Shown here in pieces: positions 30,687-38,174 of a DNA stretch of 64,000 bases (within the stretch, counting starts at the first letter, position 1; each line of letters starts with the position of its first letter). The notes below the pieces were generated by a model. The model was not told where the DNA came from. It made no database searches and was given only the letters and a program-made list of their open reading frames with translations. The stretch lies in contig NZ_FNAJ01000007.1 in the NCBI RefSeq assembly GCF_900101905.1, forward strand, positions 248,001-312,000, given 5' to 3'. The position numbers were made by a program, and so were the translations under genes. This stretch comes from Myxococcus virescens (GTDB lineage Bacteria > Myxococcota > Myxococcia > Myxococcales > Myxococcaceae).

Positions 30687-31550
30687 CTAGCGACGTTCCG
30701 TGGCGCCGGCGCCCTCCAGGGTGCAGATGGCGTCCGGGTGCTTGATGCGCAGCAGCAGCGCCTCCAGAACGCGGAACGGGTGGTTCATCCGCGACGCGCC
30801 CAGGTACGCCGCCACCATGTCCATGGACACCGCGAGGTCCATGTTCTCCCGGCCGGTGGACACCACCACGCCGGAGTCCCCTCGCAGGCGGTTGGACTGG
30901 TAGACGCCGTCCGACGCGAGTTGGCGGATGGTCTCAATCTCCAGGACGCCCGTCTTCTCGTAGATGCGGTGCAGCTGCGAGTACAGCCGCGGCGACAGGA
31001 CGACGGCGTAGGGGCCGAAGTGGCCCTGCTCGTTGAGCTTGCGCGTGGCCTCGACGATGGCCTGGAAACCGCCACCCGGCGACGTCCAGTCACCCAGCGG
31101 CACCGTGAGCCGGCCGTTGGCCGTCATCAGGCCTTCGTAGCCCAGGCGCACGTCACCGTAGAAGATGAGTTCGTCTTCCTGCTGCGCGCACAGCGCGGCG
31201 GCACCGGCGGCGGCCGACACGTCCAGCGGCATGTTGTGCGTGCGCGCGGCCTCGATGTCGCGCCAGTGCAGCAGGAAGTCCTTGTAGATGATGGGGATGG
31301 TCTTGAACTTGCGAGCATCGGTGAAGACCATCGCGGTCTCCTGCTCGCCGACGATGTCCACGGCGCCGGGTGAGACGCCCTGGAACTCGTCGTAGGGAAC
31401 CGTCTGCACCCCGGCGCCCAGCGGCCCGTAGATGTCCAGGATGCGCCGACCCACCAGCGAACGCCGGGCGACCTGGATGACAGTCTCGTTCAGACGCGCC
31501 CACTCCTCTTCGCGGAGCGGGTTCTCGGCATGTCCAAGGAAGTCAGGCAT
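30687..31550 (-). CDS. encA: Encapsulin shell protein EncA
   Basis: A 287-residue HK97-fold shell protein that self-assembles into the iron-storage nanocompartment described in Myxococcus xanthus. PDFLGHAENPLREEEWARL is the N-terminal arm facing the cargo. The E-loop and A-domain segments (for example DIYGPLGAGVQTVPYDEF and LEALLLRIKHPDAICTLEG) match M. xanthus EncA as I recall it; a few residues may differ. The start at 31550 has GGAG upstream and gives the known length; an ATG at 31571 has none. It follows encB by 48 bases. Confidence 0.95.
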   Translation of the reverse strand: MPDFLGHAENPLREEEWARLNETVIQVARRSLVGRRILDIYGPLGAGVQTVPYDEFQGVSPGAVDIVGEQETAMVFTDARKFKTIPIIYKDFLLHWRDIEAARTHNMPLDVSAAAGAAALCAQQEDELIFYGDVRLGYEGLMTANGRLTVPLGDWTSPGGGFQAIVEATRKLNEQGHFGPYAVVLSPRLYSQLHRIYEKTGVLEIETIRQLASDGVYQSNRLRGDSGVVVSTGRENMDLAVSMDMVAAYLGASRMNHPFRVLEALLLRIKHPDAICTLEGAGATERR

Positions 31551-31598
31551 GAAATGTGGCTCCAGAGGCATCGACTAGAAGAGAAGGGGAAGAAAGCT

Positions 31599-32075
31599 TC
31601 AGCGACCGCTGCCGGAACCACCGCCACCCCGGCGCAGTGAACCCACGGTGAGCGGGTGCGACTCCACGGCGGGCGGCGGCGCAGGCAGGCCATACAGCAG
31701 CCGCTGGGGCGGCAGGGACGTTGGCGGCTCGGAGGGGAGCCGGCCGTTGCGGCCGTTGACGGAGAAAGCCGGGCCATCCGGTGCGGGCACATGGACGGTG
31801 GCGGGGGCGGGGGCCTCTGCGGCCTGGAAATGACCGGGGACGAAGGGCTTGGCGAAGTGGTCGTTCTGACCACTGTCCAACATGCGAAGCATGTGGACGG
31901 CCTCGGAGACGTGCTCCTTCTCCTCGGCGGCCAGGTGCTGGAAGAACGCGCGGACCTCGGGGTTCGAGGAGGCACGAGCGTAGGCTTCGTACTCGTTGAT
32001 CGTCTCCAGCTCACGTGCCAGCACGAGGCGGATGCGCGCCACGTCGTCCAAGTCACTGTCGGGAGAGCCGGCCAT
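31599..32075 (-). CDS. encB: Encapsulin ferritin-like cargo EncB
   Basis: A 158-residue cargo protein of the EncA compartment. The N-terminal 85 residues form two helices with the encapsulated-ferritin iron motif, E in ARELETINEYEAY and ExxH in AAEEKEHVSEAV. The remainder is Pro/Gly-rich and disordered. It ends with the shell-targeting peptide LTVGSLRR followed by a Gly/Ser/Arg tail. EncB oxidises and mineralises iron under stress. ATG at 32075 is chosen over an upstream TTG at 32093. It heads a minus-strand run encB-encA-regulator-peptidase and is divergent from murJ. Confidence 0.92.
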   Translation of the reverse strand: MAGSPDSDLDDVARIRLVLARELETINEYEAYARASSNPEVRAFFQHLAAEEKEHVSEAVHMLRMLDSGQNDHFAKPFVPGHFQAAEAPAPATVHVPAPDGPAFSVNGRNGRLPSEPPTSLPPQRLLYGLPAPPPAVESHPLTVGSLRRGGGGSGSGR

Positions 32076-32101
32076 TGGAACGGACCCTTGCAATCCAGGG
32101 G

Positions 32102-32155
32102 GTTCGGCGTCAAGCGAAACAGGGGGACGGGGTTTCGGGCTTCATGACACCGAAC
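32102..32155. promoter_or_regulatory. Paired inverted half-sites between encB and murJ
   Basis: GTTCGGCGTCA (32102-32112) and TGACACCGAAC (32145-32155) are inverted copies of one 11-base sequence with a single mismatch. Their centres lie about 43 bases apart, near four DNA turns. They occupy the only 105-base gap shared by the divergent encB and murJ genes. Confidence 0.35.
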
Positions 32156-32180
32156 GGCCCGCGTAGAGTCCGCCGCTCTC

Positions 32181-33878
32181 GTGACCACGTCTTCGCCCGA
32201 GTCTCCACCCCCGCCGATTGCGCCGGTTGCGCCTCCTCGTCCCGAGCGCTCAGGAGGGGGGGCCGCGCTGGTGGCGGCCGGCATCCTTGCTTCCCGGCTG
32301 ATGGGCCTGGTGCGCGAGCGCGTCTTCGCCCACTACCTGGGTAATACGGAGGTCGCGGCCGTCTTCAAGGCGGCGCTGCGCATTCCCAACTTCCTGCAGA
32401 ATCTGTTTGGCGAGGGCGTCCTCTCCGGCTCCTTCATCCCCGTCTACGCGCAGCTCTTGGGCCGCAAGGACACGGAGACGGCGGACCGGGTCGCGGGCGC
32501 CGTCTTCGGCATCCTGTCCCTGGTCACTGCGGTGGTGGTGGCGCTGGGCATGGTGTTCACCCCGCTGCTGGTGGATGCCATCGCGCCCGGCTTCCAGGGG
32601 CAGGAGCGGGAACTGGCCATCCACCTGGTGCGCATCCTCTTCCCCGGCACAGGGATGCTGGTGCTGAGCGCCTGGTGCCTGGGCATCCTCAACAGCCACC
32701 GGCGCTTCCTCCTTTCGTACCTGGCGCCCGTCGTCTGGAACCTGGTCATCATCGCCGCGTTGGTGGCCGCGGGAGGCCGCTACGAGGAAGAGGCGTTGGT
32801 TTCGGTGCTGGCCTACGCCGTGGTGCTGGGCAGCTTCCTCCAGTTCGCGGTGCAGGTGCCCTCCGTCCTCAAGTTGATGGGCCGCTTCCGCCCGACGCTG
32901 TCGCTGGCGGCGGAGCCTGTGCGGCAGGTGTTGAAGAACTTCGGGCCGGTCGTGTTGGGGCGCGGCGTGGTCCAGTTCAGCGCCTGGGTGGACACGGCCT
33001 TCGCGTCACTCATCTCCAATCGCGCGCTGTCCTCGTTGCTCTACGCTCAGACCATCTACCTCATCCCGGTGAGCCTCTTTGGGATGGCGGTGTCCGCGGC
33101 GGAGCTGCCGGAGATGTCGCGCGCCACGGGGGAGGGCGCGGACGTGGCCGCCAGGTTGCGCCAACGCATCGACGGAGGCGCACGCCGCATCTGCTTCTGG
33201 GTCGTCCCGTCGGCGGCGGCCTTCCTCTTCCTGGGGGACATGGTGGCGGCGGCGTTGCTGCAGACAGGGCGCTTCGACGCGGCGGACTCGCGCTACCTCT
33301 GGTACCTGCTCATGGGGGCGGCGCTGGGGTTGGTGGCGTCCACGGTGGGGCGCCTCTATGCCTCCGCCTTCTATGCGCTGAAGGATCCGAAGACGCCGCT
33401 GCGCTTCGCGGTGGTGCGCGTGCTGGTGGGCACCCTGGGCGCATGGGTGCTGGGCCTGCGGCTACCAGGATGGCTTGGCGTGCCGCAGCACCTGGGCGCG
33501 TTGGGCCTCACCCTGGCCAGCGGCCTGGTGGCCTGGCTGGAGGCGGGACTGCTGCGCCGCAAGCTGGTGAAGCAGCTCGGGCCGGTTGGCGTCCCGTCTG
33601 GACTGCTGCCTCGCTTGTGGGGCGCCGCGGTGGTGGCTGGCCTGGTGGCGGTGGGCATCAAGGTGGGGCTCACCTCGCTGCTCGGGCCGATGCCCGGTGT
33701 GACGGCGGAGTGGGGGGGGGGCTTCCTGATGCCGCCGCGCCTGCACCCTGTTCTGGGCTTCGCAGCGGTGGCGCTCCCGTTCGGTGCTGTTTATTTCGGG
33801 ATGTCAGCGGCCCTGGGCATCCCGGAGGCGGGAACGGTGTTGCGCAAGGTGGGGCGGAAGCTGCGTCTGGTGCGCTAA
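32181..33878 (+). CDS. murJ: Lipid II flippase MurJ
   Basis: A 565-residue polytopic inner-membrane protein of the MOP family that moves lipid II to the outside for peptidoglycan synthesis. ASRLMGLVRERVFAHYLG, FRIPN-type ALRIPNFLQNLFGEGVLS and SFIPVYAQLLG are the MurJ N-terminal signature, and about 14 hydrophobic segments follow. It starts with GTG at 32181, and the N terminus is Pro/Ser rich. A run of ten G (33712-33721) lies about 53 codons before the stop, where slippage would change the C-terminal tail. Confidence 0.93.
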   Translation: MTTSSPESPPPPIAPVAPPRPERSGGGAALVAAGILASRLMGLVRERVFAHYLGNTEVAAVFKAALRIPNFLQNLFGEGVLSGSFIPVYAQLLGRKDTETADRVAGAVFGILSLVTAVVVALGMVFTPLLVDAIAPGFQGQERELAIHLVRILFPGTGMLVLSAWCLGILNSHRRFLLSYLAPVVWNLVIIAALVAAGGRYEEEALVSVLAYAVVLGSFLQFAVQVPSVLKLMGRFRPTLSLAAEPVRQVLKNFGPVVLGRGVVQFSAWVDTAFASLISNRALSSLLYAQTIYLIPVSLFGMAVSAAELPEMSRATGEGADVAARLRQRIDGGARRICFWVVPSAAAFLFLGDMVAAALLQTGRFDAADSRYLWYLLMGAALGLVASTVGRLYASAFYALKDPKTPLRFAVVRVLVGTLGAWVLGLRLPGWLGVPQHLGALGLTLASGLVAWLEAGLLRRKLVKQLGPVGVPSGLLPRLWGAAVVAGLVAVGIKVGLTSLLGPMPGVTAEWGGGFLMPPRLHPVLGFAAVALPFGAVYFGMSAALGIPEAGTVLRKVGRKLRLVR

Positions 33879-34114
33879 CCACCTGGGATTGCTTGGCTCC
33901 CTGCCTGCCGAACGGCCGCTATTTGGCGTTGCAAGCATCGGGTCCGGGATGCTCTGACGGGGTGCCTCCGTTATGGACGGAGCGTTGGCGTCAACGGCAT
34001 GTGCGTCATCTGGCTTCCTCCGGACATGGCGCGCGTGTAGAGTGCGCCGCCTTTTTCACCGGGGCCCGGCTTCTCGGGAAGCCAGGGTCGAATTCGCTTC
34101 AGGAAGGTCTCGCA

Positions 34115-36091
34115 GTGAGCGACGAGAAGAACGGTTCCAATTCTGGCGGGATGGGTCCCAAGAAGCCGAAGGCCACCTTCGGTGACGTGATGCTCGGCAT
34201 CCCTTCCGGGGGAGCTCGCAGCGAGGGCGGTCGGGGCGAACAGCGTGGCGGTGGCCGAGGCGGCGAGCGCAGCGGCGGTGGCCGTGGTGAGCGCGACGCC
34301 CAGCCGCGTCCGGCGGGTGGTGCGCCGCGCGACGAGCGGGGGCCCCGTGGCGGGAGCGAGCGCCGTGGCGGAGGCGATCGCCGTCCGTCGGGCCCCATGG
34401 TCGTCGTGAAGCGGGCGTCGGGTGCCATCGAGACGCGCGGCCCGGTGGGGGATGCTCCCGCCGAGGCGACCGCGACGGCCGAGGAGACGACCGCCGCCGC
34501 CGAATCCTCCGCCGCGCCGCCGGCCCCCACGCCGCGTCCGGTCACGCCGACGCCGGCGCCGACCAGCGCGCTGTATGAGGAAGTTCCCGAGTCCCAGTCC
34601 TTCGCCGAGATGTTCGAGGCGCAGGCCAAGGAGGGTGGAACGCCCAGCCGCAAGGGCCTGCGCGTGGGCGAGAAGGTCCGTGGCACCATCTTCCAGCTCG
34701 GCGCGGACACCGCGTTCGTGTCCGTGGAAGGCGCGGCCAAGAGCGAGGCGATGATCGAGCTTCGCGAGCTGAAGGACGACGAGGGCATCCTGCGTTTCGG
34801 CGTGGGTGACACCATCGACGCGCACGTGGTGGAGGTGGGGGCCAAGGGCATCCTGCTCAGCCGCGCGCTGGCCAAGGGCAGCGCGAACCTGGCCCTGCTG
34901 GCCGAGGCCCGCGCTTCCGGCATGCCCGTCGAAGGCCTGGTGCTGAGCGTGAACAAGGGCGGTGTGGAGGTCGCCATCGGCGACATCCGCGCGTTCTGCC
35001 CCATCAGCCAGCTGGACCTGCGCTATGTGGAGAAGCCGGACCAGTTCATCGGCGAGAAGCTCCAGTTCCGCGTGAGCGAGGTCCGCGAGCGCAACGTGGT
35101 GCTGTCGCGCCGCTCGCTGCTGGAGGACGAGCAGCGGCAGCTGGCCGCGGAGACGCGCAAGAACCTGGCCCAGGGCAAGATCGTCAAGGGCAAGGTCACC
35201 GGCGTGCGCGACTTCGGCGTGTTCGTGGACCTGGGCGGCGTGGAGGGCATGATTCCCGTCTCCGAGCTTTCGTACACCCGCGTCGGTCACCCGAGCGACG
35301 TGGTGAAGGTCGGCGATGACGTCGAGGTCGAGATCCTCCGCATGGAGGCCGGCCAGCCCAACTCGCCGGACAAGTCCAAGCAGAAGGAGCGCATCACGTT
35401 GTCCATGCGCTCGCGCCAGGAGGATCCGTTCCAGAAGGCGCTGTCCGAAATCAAGGAAGGCGACCGCCTCCAGGGCAAGGTCGTCCGCCTGCAGCAGTTC
35501 GGCGCCTTCGTGGAGCTGCGTCCGGGCGTGGATGGTCTGGTCCACATCTCCGCGCTCAGCGACCGCCGCATCGCGCACCCGCGCGACGTGGTGAAGGAAG
35601 GGGAGACCATCTGGGTGTCGGTGGAGAAGATCGACACGCAGGAGAAGCGCATCGGCCTGCGCCGCATCTCCGAGGAAGAGGCGCAGCGTCCTCCCGAGGA
35701 GCGCACGGCGCCCGCCGCGGAAGCCGCCGCTCCGGCGCAGCCCGCCGCGCCCCGTCCCAAGGTGGGCCAGGTCGTCGTGGGCAAGGTGGATCGCATCGAG
35801 CCGTACGGCGTGTTCCTTGCGTTCCCGGGCGGCAAGGGCTTGCTGCCCGCGAGCGAGACGGGCACCGAGCGTGGCACCGACCTGCGCAAGCACTACTCGC
35901 TGGGCCAGGAGGTGAAGGTGGCCATCCTGGACATCGACGCGTCCGGGAAGATCCGCCTGTCCGTCACCGCCGCCATCCGCGCGGAGGAGCGCGCCGAGGT
36001 GGAGGCCTGGCAGAAGACGCAGCAGCCGCAGGGCGCGGGCAAGAAGGGCTTCGGCACCTTCGCGGATCTGCTCAGCAAGGCGCGCAAGTAA
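34115..36091 (+). CDS. Five-S1-domain RNA-binding protein (S1-like)
   Basis: A 658-residue protein. The first 170 residues are disordered: an RGG-type Gly/Arg stretch at about 25-90, then Ala/Pro/Thr-rich. Five S1 (OB-fold) domains follow, starting near residues 185 (GEKVRGTIFQLG), 270 (EGLVLSVNKGG), 355 (GKVTGVRDFGVFVDLGGVEG), 450 (GKVVRLQQFGAFVELRPGVDG) and 550 (GKVDRIEPYGVFLAFPGGKG). Classical ribosomal S1 has four to six such domains but no RGG arm, so this could be an S1 variant or a separate translation or RNA-decay factor. It starts with GTG after AGGAAGG. The longer open frame upstream only shadows murJ. Confidence 0.82.
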   Translation: MSDEKNGSNSGGMGPKKPKATFGDVMLGIPSGGARSEGGRGEQRGGGRGGERSGGGRGERDAQPRPAGGAPRDERGPRGGSERRGGGDRRPSGPMVVVKRASGAIETRGPVGDAPAEATATAEETTAAAESSAAPPAPTPRPVTPTPAPTSALYEEVPESQSFAEMFEAQAKEGGTPSRKGLRVGEKVRGTIFQLGADTAFVSVEGAAKSEAMIELRELKDDEGILRFGVGDTIDAHVVEVGAKGILLSRALAKGSANLALLAEARASGMPVEGLVLSVNKGGVEVAIGDIRAFCPISQLDLRYVEKPDQFIGEKLQFRVSEVRERNVVLSRRSLLEDEQRQLAAETRKNLAQGKIVKGKVTGVRDFGVFVDLGGVEGMIPVSELSYTRVGHPSDVVKVGDDVEVEILRMEAGQPNSPDKSKQKERITLSMRSRQEDPFQKALSEIKEGDRLQGKVVRLQQFGAFVELRPGVDGLVHISALSDRRIAHPRDVVKEGETIWVSVEKIDTQEKRIGLRRISEEEAQRPPEERTAPAAEAAAPAQPAAPRPKVGQVVVGKVDRIEPYGVFLAFPGGKGLLPASETGTERGTDLRKHYSLGQEVKVAILDIDASGKIRLSVTAAIRAEERAEVEAWQKTQQPQGAGKKGFGTFADLLSKARK

Positions 36092-36099
36092 TTCCCTGT

Positions 36100-36137
36100 C
36101 TCCAGCGCTGATTTCGTTGATGTGGTCAGCGCTGGAG
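36100..36137 (+). terminator. Hairpin after the S1-like gene
   Basis: CTCCAGCGCTGA and TCAGCGCTGGAG form a perfect 12-bp stem with a 14-base loop, eight bases after the stop. GAAAGG follows rather than T residues. Confidence 0.5.
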
Positions 36138-36144
36138 AAAGGTG

Positions 36145-36173
36145 TTGACGGTCCAGGCGAGGGACGGTACTTA
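36145..36173 (+). promoter_or_regulatory. Promoter of the initiator tRNA genes
   Basis: TTGACG (36145-36150), a 17-base spacer and TACTTA (36168-36173). It lies 20 bases before the first tRNA gene. Confidence 0.55.
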
Positions 36174-36192
36174 CCGCCTCGCCTCTCTCTGC

Positions 36193-36267
<75 letters not shown>

Positions 36268-36333
36268 TCGTTGTTTTTCGAAACGTGATTGGAATCGCAG
36301 TCGGGTTTCGAGTAGTTGAGCCTCAAGACATGT

Positions 36334-36408
<75 letters not shown>

Positions 36409-36414
36409 TCAAGT

Positions 36415-36456
36415 CGGCCCGGTCATTCTCATGGAATGGCCGGGCCGATTCCTTTT
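36415..36456 (+). terminator. Terminator of the tRNA transcript
   Basis: CGGCCCGGTCATT pairs with AATGGCCGGGCCG over 13 bases with one G-T pair, then CCTTTT. Confidence 0.85.
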
Positions 36457-36626
36457 GCACGTCTCGACACTGCGACCCTCCTCCGGCATGGCTGCCCTGC
36501 GTCCAGCCGAGCGCGTTGTGTTCGCTGGTGAAGGCGTACCCGGCACCACGGTCCATCTTCCTCGTAGGGGATTGCCCCCACCGGTGATGTGCGGCTCACG
36601 CCGCCGACAACGACGAGGAGGAGTCC

Positions 36627-37571
36627 ATGGACGCCGACATCACGCATGTCCTGCTGGTCGGAGGTACGGGGCGTTTTGGCGGCAGGTTGGCGTCGGCACT
36701 GCTGGCGCGCCCCGGCATCCACCTCCACGTGTTGGTACGTCCGGGCGCGCGCAGCGACGCGATGGTGAGCCTGGCGGAGCATGGGGTGACGTTGGTGAGC
36801 GGGACGCTGGATGACATGCGCTCGCTCGATACGGCCTTGGAGGGCGTGGACGCGGTGGTCTCCGCCGTGAGCGGGCCACCCGAAGTTCAAGTGGAAGGGC
36901 AGCTCCGGTTGCTGGACTCCGCGCGGCGGCATGGCGTCATCCGCTTCATCCCTTCGGACTACTCACTGGACTACACCGACGCGGATGCGGGTGACGCCTT
37001 CATGGATGCGCACCGCCGTGTCGCGGACGCCGTGGTGAAGAGTGGCGTGCCGTACAGCTTCGTCCTGTGCGGCGCGTTCATGGAGACGGCGCTGTCGCCG
37101 CAGGCGCAGGTGTTCGACTTCGAGCGCGGCGTTGTCTCGTACTGGGGCACGGGAGACGAGCCCTTCGACGTCACCGCGATGACGGATGCGGCGCGATGGG
37201 TGGCGGAGGTGGTGGTGGATCCTCACGCCGCGGGCCGGCGGTTGGAGTTCGTGGGGGACGTGGCGACGGTGAATGACGTGGCCGCCCTGTACGAAGCGCT
37301 GACCGGTCAGCGCCTTCGCCGCCTGTGCAGGGGAAGTGTGGAGGACCTTCGCCGGCAACTCGTGCGTGCGCGGCCCGAAGGCGTGTCCGTCCAGGTGTCT
37401 TCCGCGCAGCTGAGTCTGCTCTCGCAGCTTGCGGGGAAGGGGAGACTGCACGAGCCGGCAAATGCCGAGTACCCGCGGCTCCGGCCCATGACGCTGCGCG
37501 ACTTCCTTGAAGCACGGTGGAGGGTGTCGGCCTCCACGCGGGCGACGTTGCCACTCGCTTCACAGCCGTAG
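36627..37571 (+). CDS. NmrA-like NAD(P)-binding protein
   Basis: A 314-residue protein of the atypical short-chain dehydrogenase group. HVLLVGGTGRFGGRLASAL is the Rossmann dinucleotide loop and RFIPSDYSLDYTD the next strand. It resembles NmrA and phenylpropene-reductase-type proteins, which either reduce substrates or sense the NAD(P) state. No Tyr-x3-Lys pair is evident. GAGGAGGAG lies three bases before the ATG. It stands alone after the tRNA terminator. Substrate unknown. Confidence 0.8.
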   Translation: MDADITHVLLVGGTGRFGGRLASALLARPGIHLHVLVRPGARSDAMVSLAEHGVTLVSGTLDDMRSLDTALEGVDAVVSAVSGPPEVQVEGQLRLLDSARRHGVIRFIPSDYSLDYTDADAGDAFMDAHRRVADAVVKSGVPYSFVLCGAFMETALSPQAQVFDFERGVVSYWGTGDEPFDVTAMTDAARWVAEVVVDPHAAGRRLEFVGDVATVNDVAALYEALTGQRLRRLCRGSVEDLRRQLVRARPEGVSVQVSSAQLSLLSQLAGKGRLHEPANAEYPRLRPMTLRDFLEARWRVSASTRATLPLASQP

Positions 37572-37602
37572 CCCGCGCGCGCATCGCGGACGCTCGATGG
37601 CG

Positions 37603-37950
37603 TCAGCGCGTCTCGGTGGTGGTGCGCTGCGGGCTCGGGTCGCACGTCAGCAGGGCGCACTGCGTCGCGGGCGCGCACTGATCATCACAGCAGCGCAGAT
37701 GTCCCCAGGGGCAGCCACGGGATGTGGCCGTGCTGTTTTTCTCCTCGGAGGCGGATTGCGTCGCGCTTCCTGAGTCCTTCGCGCCTCCGTTGCCGCGCGA
37801 CATGGACTCAGGTGTCGCGTTACCCGGGGCCATGGTGGTTTCGGCGCGCGGGAACGGGCGTTCCGCGGTGCCCAGACACCCAGTAGCGCCAGGCACAAGT
37901 GCCTGAAACACCACTCCCCAGACGCCTGCGCGTCCATAACCAGCGCTCAT
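37603..37950 (-). CDS. Small Cys-rich putative lipoprotein
   Basis: A 115-residue protein that I do not recognise. The N terminus (GVWGVVFQALVPGATGC) looks like a short lipoprotein signal with a weak lipobox. A Ser/Thr/Gly-rich linker follows. The last 35 residues hold six Cys, in CPWGHLRCCDDQCAPATQC and LLTC. GGGGGAG lies just before the ATG, and third codon positions are mostly G/C. It converges with the NmrA-like gene. Confidence 0.55.
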   Translation of the reverse strand: MSAGYGRAGVWGVVFQALVPGATGCLGTAERPFPRAETTMAPGNATPESMSRGNGGAKDSGSATQSASEEKNSTATSRGCPWGHLRCCDDQCAPATQCALLTCDPSPQRTTTETR

Positions 37951-38027
37951 GGCTCCCCCATGTTCGACGCAACCTGCCGTAATTGCGGAATTCTGCGCTC
38001 CGTTGGAAAAAATGCGCGTGTCGCCTT

Positions 38028-38056
38028 TTAACTTACATCCGATCGGGCACTAATCT
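38028..38056 (+). promoter_or_regulatory. Promoter of the M36 protease gene
   Basis: TTAACT (38028-38033), a 17-base spacer and TAATCT (38051-38056). The surrounding bases are AT-richer than the rest of the window. Confidence 0.45.
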
Positions 38057-38061
38057 CTCCG

Positions 38062-38084
38062 CCAGGTGACAATCTGTCACTTGG
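38062..38084. promoter_or_regulatory. Operator-like dyad at the protease start site
   Basis: CCAGGTGACA-ATC-TGTCACTTGG, ten-base arms with one mismatch. It begins six bases after the predicted -10, so a bound protein would cover the transcription start. The inner core is TGACA-ATC-TGTCA. Confidence 0.45.
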
Positions 38085-38174
38085 TCGCCTTCTGACCGTG
38101 ACTGGGAGTTTCGGCGATGGGGCCGGAACCTTGGACCCAGGCTGTAAGGAAGGCGGCCACCCCCGCCGTCGTAA

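Noticed and set aside
32675-34114. N-terminal extension of the S1-like gene through murJ
   Set aside because: The extension overlaps the whole second half of murJ in another frame and is low-complexity. GTG at 34115 with AGGAAGG upstream is the sensible start.
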